Shown: positions 20,663-23,185 of the stretch, one piece after another
How the letters are laid out: each line of letters starts with the position of its first letter
Numbering within the stretch: the first letter of the stretch is position 1
Source: Candidatus Moraniibacteriota bacterium
GTDB lineage: Bacteria > Patescibacteriota > Minisyncoccia > Moranbacterales > UBA1568
Length of the DNA stretch: 23,185 nucleotides
Direction of reading: 5' to 3'
NCBI GenBank assembly: GCA_023261685.1
Contig: JAHFOM010000006.1
Span: forward strand, 1-23,185
Notes under the pieces: model-generated
What the model was told of the DNA's origin: nothing
The model's input: only the letters and a program-made list of their open reading frames with translations
Databases searched by the model: none
Translations under genes and position numbers: made by a program

Positions 20663-21439
20663 ATGGAACAACCGTTTCTTTCGGTGATTGTGCCGGCTTA
20701 TAAGGAAGGGGAGCGCATCGGACGCAACCTCTTGGAAATAGACAAATACCTCAAGAGCAAAAATTACGCGTATGAGATCATCGTCATCGTGGACGGATCT
20801 CCGGACAATACCGCTGAAGTTGCCAGTAATTACGCCCTACAGATACCGCACCTGCGTGTCATCAATAATACCGAGAATCACGGCAAAGGGTTTGTCGTAC
20901 GGCAGGGGCTTTTGGAGGCGGTCGGGAAATGGCGGCTGTTCCTCGACGCTGACGGGTCCACTTCCATCACGCATCTCGACGCTTTCTCCGATCATTTCGA
21001 CGCCGGCTACGATGTGCTTATCGGATCTCGAAAAATCAAGGATTCTTTTGTGCAGGTACATCAGCCCAAGCATCGTGAGATTATGGGGGAGGGTGGCAAT
21101 TGGCTGATTCGCATCGCTTTGGGATTGTGGGCGTATCCGGATACGCAGTGCGGGTTCAAGGTACTCTCGGCTACCGCTTCCCGGGAAGTGGCAAGTCGGA
21201 TGGTGGTGGATCGTTTCGGATTTGATTTTGAATTGATTGCGCTCGCCCTCAAACTCGGTTTCAAAGTGAAACAGCTGCCGGTGCACTGGATGAATGAGGA
21301 AGGCTCGACCGTCAGCTTGACCGGACCGAACGGGTTCATTCAGGTCTTGATCGACTTGTTCAAGACGAAGGTGCGCCTGTTGACCGGAGCCTATCATATC
21401 CGCGAATACACGAAGAAAAAACTGAGAGCGACGACTTGA
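20663..21439 (+). CDS. Family 2 glycosyltransferase, dolichyl/undecaprenyl-phosphate sugar transferase-like
   Basis: The 258-residue product is a GT-A fold enzyme. It has LSVIVPAYKEGERI at the start, DGSPDNT at 44-50, NHGKGFVVRQGLLEA, DADGST at 95-100 (metal and nucleotide-sugar binding) and TQCGFKVLS. This pattern is typical of polyprenyl-phosphate glucosyl/mannosyl transferases, which load sugars on a lipid carrier at the membrane. The ATG at 20663 matches the family N-terminus. Starts at 20561 and 20603 add unconserved residues and overlap the terminator or promoter. No transmembrane segment is obvious. It fits with the Wzy/WaaL-like protein at the other end of the window and the galT-like gene downstream, suggesting envelope glycan synthesis (inference). 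Confidence 0.88.
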   Translation: MEQPFLSVIVPAYKEGERIGRNLLEIDKYLKSKNYAYEIIVIVDGSPDNTAEVASNYALQIPHLRVINNTENHGKGFVVRQGLLEAVGKWRLFLDADGSTSITHLDAFSDHFDAGYDVLIGSRKIKDSFVQVHQPKHREIMGEGGNWLIRIALGLWAYPDTQCGFKVLSATASREVASRMVVDRFGFDFELIALALKLGFKVKQLPVHWMNEEGSTVSLTGPNGFIQVLIDLFKTKVRLLTGAYHIREYTKKKLRATT

Positions 21440-21493
21440 TGTGTCTGTCGCGGATGACTCTGATAAAAATAATAAAAACAAAATTCAAAAAAA

Positions 21494-22525
21494 ATGCCAA
21501 CGCCAGAAAACATAATTGTCAAAAAATCTTCCGTCTCCGGATCGGAGCTTCGTCAGGATATCGTGACGGGCGACTGGGTGGTGATCGCGACAGGTCGGGC
21601 GAAGCGTCCGGATGAATTCGGCGAGTTCCAGCGGATCGCACCCGACTATGCGAATGATCCTTTTGAGAATCCAGAAGAAACTGGGCAAAGCAAAGATATC
21701 TTGATCTATCGGCGTGATGATGGTGATTGGAGTCTGAGAGTTTTTCCCAACAAGTACCCAGCGTTTTCTGGGGGGCGTGTCCCGCGTCAGATTTCCGAGG
21801 GACCATACACCGCACTGTCCGCTGCCGGATACCATGAAGTGGTGGTGACGCGTGACCCGGTGCGGTCATTGGCGCTTCTTGATGTCTGGCAGATCGCCGA
21901 AGTGTTTGACGCGTATCAGGAGCGTTATCTCGCCTTGATGAACAAGAAAAGCGTCAACTATATTCAGATTTTTCACAATCACGGCAAAGAGGCGGGAGCT
22001 TCTGTCGCGCATCCGCATTCTCAGATCTTGGCTATCCCTGTTGTTTCACCGTATATTGACCTTGAGCTCAGCGGAGCGGGACGCTATTACAAAAGTACCA
22101 AGCGCCGGGTCTATACGGTTATGGCGGAATATGAGAGCGAGAACAAGAAGCGTGTCGTGTTTGAAAACGAGCACTTCATCGCTTTCTGTCCGTTCGCATC
22201 GCGGGCGGCTTTCGAAGTGTGGATCGTCGGCAAACGTGCCAATCCGTATTTCGAGCGCATCACTGAGGAGGAAAAATTCGCCGTCGCTGAAGCGATGCAG
22301 AAAGTGCTCCTCAGTATCTATCAGGCTTTGAATGATCCGCCCTACAATTTTTATATCCACACGGCGCCCTGCGATGGGCAGGATTACCCGGGCTACCAGT
22401 GGCATATCGAGATGTTGCCACATACCGCGGTGTGGGCGGGATTTGAGCTTTCTACCGGCATAGAGATTTCCACGATTCAGCCGGAAGTGGCGGCGGAGTA
22501 TCTCCGTTCGCGAGGCGAAGAATAA
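21494..22525 (+). CDS. galT: Galactose-1-phosphate uridylyltransferase-like protein (HIT superfamily)
   Basis: GalT exchanges UMP between UDP-glucose and galactose-1-phosphate. The 343-residue product has the GalT landmarks LRQDIVTGDWVVIATGRAKRPDEF, RVFPNKYPAF at 82-91, FHNHGKEAGAS at 160-170 and the active-site HPHSQ at 173-177, whose second histidine is the nucleophile. The second domain ends with GYQWHIEMLP, a metal/phosphate-binding region. Length is normal. The exact nucleotidyl donor and acceptor cannot be decided, as relatives use other sugars or ADP. It lies 54 bases after the glycosyltransferase and 21 bases before tpiA, suggesting a sugar-metabolism unit. No Shine-Dalgarno sequence is present. 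Confidence 0.85.
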   Translation: MPTPENIIVKKSSVSGSELRQDIVTGDWVVIATGRAKRPDEFGEFQRIAPDYANDPFENPEETGQSKDILIYRRDDGDWSLRVFPNKYPAFSGGRVPRQISEGPYTALSAAGYHEVVVTRDPVRSLALLDVWQIAEVFDAYQERYLALMNKKSVNYIQIFHNHGKEAGASVAHPHSQILAIPVVSPYIDLELSGAGRYYKSTKRRVYTVMAEYESENKKRVVFENEHFIAFCPFASRAAFEVWIVGKRANPYFERITEEEKFAVAEAMQKVLLSIYQALNDPPYNFYIHTAPCDGQDYPGYQWHIEMLPHTAVWAGFELSTGIEISTIQPEVAAEYLRSRGEE

Positions 22526-22546
22526 GTTTTGAAAAAAAATGAGTGT

Positions 22547-23185
22547 ATGCAGAAGTCTTTCTCTGTCGTCGGAAATCTGAAAATGAATCTTTTGTCGCGC
22601 GAAGAAGTCGATCAGTATTTGACGGTGCTTGCTCGCGAGGCGGAGGGCAAGCGCTATACATACGTGAAGGGAGTACTCTGCCCGTCTTTCCCGCATCTGT
22701 CGGCGTTCGATCGTTTGCCGGAGAGTATCCGGAAAGGCGCGCAGAATTTGTTTCCGGAAAAGAGCGGGGCGTATACGGGAGAGGTTTCTCCGGTGATGCT
22801 CAAGAATGAAGGGGTGGAATATGTCATCCTCGGCCATAGCGAACGCCGGCAGTACGCGGGTGAAACTGACGCGATTATTCATACGAAAGTGTTGTCGGCG
22901 CTCCGGTACCACTTGATTCCGATCGTTTGTATCGGAGAAACGGATGAAGAGCGGCGTGCCGAAGAAACTGAGCGCGTGCTTGAGCTTCAAGTACGGACGA
23001 TTTTTTCAGGGCTTTCGAAATTGCAGGCGGAAAAAGTCATCATCGCCTACGAGCCGCGCTGGGCTATCGGCACGGACAGGCTGCCGACGACCGAGGAACT
23101 TCTTTCCGTACGGGTGTTTTTGAAAAAAGTATTGACGGCAGCGTTTGATGCTCAGACGGCTCAGCGCGTGGCGGTCCTGGATGGG
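22547..23185 (+). CDS. tpiA: Triosephosphate isomerase, 3' end outside the window
   Basis: This glycolytic enzyme interconverts dihydroxyacetone phosphate and glyceraldehyde 3-phosphate. The frame is open from the ATG at 22547 to the window end, giving 213 residues of an expected 250 or so. Catalytic residues are present: K12 (GNLKMN), H97 (VILGHSERR) and E169 (IAYEPRWAIGT; the family usually has EPVWAIGT). GAYTGEVSPVMLKNEGVEYVILGHSERR is nearly canonical. An ATG at 22540 in another frame stops quickly and is not used. The missing part should hold the phosphate-binding GG motif. Confidence 0.95.
   Translation, partial: MQKSFSVVGNLKMNLLSREEVDQYLTVLAREAEGKRYTYVKGVLCPSFPHLSAFDRLPESIRKGAQNLFPEKSGAYTGEVSPVMLKNEGVEYVILGHSERRQYAGETDAIIHTKVLSALRYHLIPIVCIGETDEERRAEETERVLELQVRTIFSGLSKLQAEKVIIAYEPRWAIGTDRLPTTEELLSVRVFLKKVLTAAFDAQTAQRVAVLDG

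Noticed and set aside
22046..22990. 314-codon minus-strand ORF across galT and tpiA
   Set aside because: It runs antisense through two well-supported genes and has a His/Arg-rich composition typical of a reverse-complement shadow.

Overview
The window looks like chromosome from a Candidate Phyla Radiation (Patescibacteria, probably parcubacterial) bacterium. The main evidence is the S10/spc ribosomal-protein cluster. It runs in the usual order but has no rpmD (uL30) between rpsE and rplO, and missing uL30 is a known CPR trait. Supporting evidence is a zinc-type S14, a four-cysteine adenylate kinase, extended L22 and L23 proteins, and almost no Shine-Dalgarno sequences before start codons. The exact lineage cannot be read from this window alone.

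Layout. Bases 1-762 hold the 3' end of a calcium-binding FG-GAP repeat protein with near-identical 180-bp DNA repeats. Bases 833-1475 encode an overlapping MntA/HepT-like nucleotidyltransferase-HEPN toxin-antitoxin pair. Bases 1640-4276 encode a membrane O-antigen ligase/polymerase-like protein with a C-terminal TPR region. Bases 4277-4966 carry no gene but contain two large palindromic elements and the tuf promoter. The translation block follows (4967-17747): tuf, rpsJ, rplC, rplD, rplW, rplB, rpsS, rplV, rpsC, rplP, rpmC, rpsQ, rplN, rplX, rplE, rpsN, rpsH, rplF, rplR, rpsE, rplO, secY. Next come adk and map (17869-19305). Instead of the usual infA/rpmJ/rpsM continuation, ruvX follows (19532-19954). 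After it come a third copy of the large palindrome, a consensus promoter with a candidate structured RNA and terminator (20204-20581), a family-2 glycosyltransferase, a galT-like uridylyltransferase, and a tpiA truncated by the window end.

How the genes work together. The central block makes the ribosome, EF-Tu, the Sec channel, adenylate kinase and methionine aminopeptidase, which is the classic growth cluster. The flanking genes are envelope and sugar functions plus a small defence or stabilisation module.

The most unusual feature is between the genes. Nearly every spacer longer than about 80 bases is an inverted repeat. Many start at the upstream stop codon and end just before the downstream ATG. 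Three elements (4295-4478, 4536-4735, 19969-20184) form one homologous family whose arms have changed together. Two of these are joined to a strong sigma70-type promoter. Two perfect 102-bp copies of another element flank rpsH. No transposase, CRISPR array, tRNA or rRNA was seen.
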